Positions 6,280-7,075 of a DNA stretch of 7,075 nt are shown here, in pieces (position 1 is the stretch's first letter; each line of letters begins with the position of its first letter). Source of the DNA: Bacilli bacterium. Its GTDB lineage: Bacteria; Bacillota_I; Bacilli_A; RFN20; CAG-826. A model generated the notes under the pieces. The model did not search any database. It saw only the letters and a list, made by a program, of their open reading frames with translations, and was not told the DNA's origin. The stretch is from the NCBI GenBank assembly GCA_016296285.1, contig JAEDJP010000068.1:1-7075 (forward strand), given 5' to 3'. A program made the position numbers and the translations under genes.

Positions 6280-6316
6280 AACTGGTTTTTTAGTAGTTTC
6301 TTAGTACTATTTTTAA
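6280..6316 (+). promoter_or_regulatory. AT-rich xseB-dxs gap with short inverted repeats
   Basis: The 37 bases between xseB and dxs, with the last xseB bases, hold two short symmetric elements: AAAAC-TG-GTTTT (6278-6289) and the perfect palindrome TAGTACTA (6302-6309), preceded by another TAGTA at 6291. There is no GC hairpin, so no convincing terminator. TACTAT at 6305-6310 is a poor -10 match with no -35 partner. No Shine-Dalgarno site is present ahead of the dxs ATG. A function is not established. Confidence 0.25.
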
Positions 6317-7075
6317 ATGAAAAAGAAAGAAGAAAAGCCGATAATCAACCTAACGGATATTCCGTCTTCTTTGAGCATAAAGAATCTTGATGAATGCCAA
6401 ATCAGTTCCTTGTGCGACCTTTTGCGCGCCGAGATTCTTAAACAAACCAGCATCCACGGCGGACATCTTTCGAGCAATCTCGGAACCGTTGAGTTGACCG
6501 TAGCTCTTCACCGTGTTTTCGACTTTCCGAAAGACAAATTGATTTTCGACGTCGGCCACCAATGCTATGCCCACAAGATTCTAAGTGGAAGAAGCCTTGC
6601 GAATCTCAATGAGCCAGGCGGGGTTTCGGGATTCCAAAACCGCGCGGAATCCTCTTACGACCCTTACGATGCCGGACATAGCTCTACGGCCCTTTCCGCA
6701 GCTTCCGCTTTTGCCTACGCAAGGACGAAAAACCAAGAAAACTTCGAAATAATTGCCGTTGTTGGAGATGCGTCGATCGTAAATGGGCTTTCCTTTGAGG
6801 CCCTTAACTACATTGGCGGTCAAAACGAGAAAATCATCGTGATTCTTAACGATAACGGGATGTCCATTTCACCCTCCGTCGGCGGAGCGGGCAAGTTTTT
6901 CCGAAACATCTCTTCGGCGAAAGCTTATGTATCTTTCAAGAAAGGCTTCCGGCGGTGGCTGCGCGAAGGCAAGGTCACCAAAACCTTCTTCACTTTCTCA
7001 AGATCGTTAAAAAACGCCCTTAAACGGCGTCTTATCCCGCTTAACATGTTCGATAATTTGGGTTTTTGCTATCTA
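6317..7075 (+). CDS. dxs: 1-deoxy-D-xylulose-5-phosphate synthase, N-terminal part (3' end outside window)
   Basis: The first 253 residues are present, about 40 percent of a normal DXS (roughly 620 residues). The thiamine-diphosphate enzyme condenses pyruvate with glyceraldehyde 3-phosphate, the first step of the MEP isoprenoid pathway and a source for thiamine and pyridoxal. Visible motifs: a DXS-type start (INLTDIPSSLSIKNLDE), HGGHLSSNLGTVELTVALH (47-65) with the cofactor-contacting histidine at 50, FDVGHQCYAHKILSGR (77-92), GVSGFQNRAESSYDPYDAGHSST (102-124), the cofactor site VVGDASIVNGLSFEALN (148-164), and ILNDNGMSIS (176-185), which includes the Mg-binding asparagine. These separate it from transketolase. 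The metal motif reads GDA rather than GDG, while the Asp, Glu and Asn partners remain. The ATG at 6317 is the only reasonable start: it gives a lysine-rich MKKKEEK ahead of the family N-terminus. No Shine-Dalgarno site precedes it, and no ispA-type gene lies upstream. The frame is open to the window edge. Confidence 0.93.
   Translation, partial: MKKKEEKPIINLTDIPSSLSIKNLDECQISSLCDLLRAEILKQTSIHGGHLSSNLGTVELTVALHRVFDFPKDKLIFDVGHQCYAHKILSGRSLANLNEPGGVSGFQNRAESSYDPYDAGHSSTALSAASAFAYARTKNQENFEIIAVVGDASIVNGLSFEALNYIGGQNEKIIVILNDNGMSISPSVGGAGKFFRNISSAKAYVSFKKGFRRWLREGKVTKTFFTFSRSLKNALKRRLIPLNMFDNLGFCYL

Noticed and set aside
6278..6310. Terminator between xseB and dxs
   Set aside because: The T-run at 6286-6291 follows only a 5-bp A/T-rich stem with a 2-base loop; this is not stable enough to support the call.
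6317..7075. A second transketolase instead of DXS
   Set aside because: DVGHQ-YAHKIL, GVSGFQNRAESSYD and GHSST are DXS signatures, and the position after xseB is the usual dxs site.
1..7075. Defence, mobile or otherwise novel system
   Set aside because: All coding space is taken by recognised housekeeping families; no transposase, integrase, toxin-antitoxin pair, repeat array or unexplained gene was seen on either strand.

Overview
This window is an ordinary, densely packed housekeeping segment of a bacterial chromosome. Every recognisable gene lies on the + strand: the 3' end of hisS, then aspS, tkt, an Asp23/YqhY-family gene, nusB, xseA, xseB and the 5' part of dxs, which runs off the right edge. 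The longest gap without a gene is about 75 bases (4363-4437). I found no RNA gene, mobile element, CRISPR array or integration site.

The gene order points to Bacillota. hisS-aspS and Asp23-nusB-xseA-xseB-dxs are pairings known from that phylum. The compact cluster, without folD or an ispA-type prenyl synthase, suggests a Bacilli/Erysipelotrichia-like lineage rather than Bacillus itself. The coding DNA is GC-rich for such a lineage over most of the window and falls to AT-rich near xseB. Four genes end in TGA (hisS, tkt, asp23, nusB) and their ends fit the family ends, so TGA is a stop here; this argues against a Mycoplasma-type code. The lineage is an inference; no marker gene settles it.

Layout. 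Positions 1-4362 read as one transcription unit, hisS-aspS-tkt-asp23, with gaps of 11 and 12 bases and then a stop/start overlap, each downstream gene having a good Shine-Dalgarno site. A 75-base gap follows, holding an imperfect GC hairpin and an extended -10 promoter candidate; nusB starts there without a Shine-Dalgarno site. nusB-xseA-xseB are tightly coupled by overlapping stops and starts. After a 37-base AT-rich gap comes dxs, again without a Shine-Dalgarno site.

Functions. HisRS and AspRS charge tRNA; NusB acts in rRNA antitermination; XseA and XseB together form exonuclease VII; transketolase and DXS are both thiamine-diphosphate enzymes. Transketolase can supply glyceraldehyde 3-phosphate, which DXS condenses with pyruvate to start the MEP isoprenoid pathway. 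I do not see an undescribed system. The points most worth a second look are a divergent NusB without the usual arginine-rich N-terminus, a GDG-to-GDA change in the cofactor motif of DXS, the non-Shine-Dalgarno starts of nusB and dxs, and a four-histidine tail on HisRS that overlaps the aspS initiation region.
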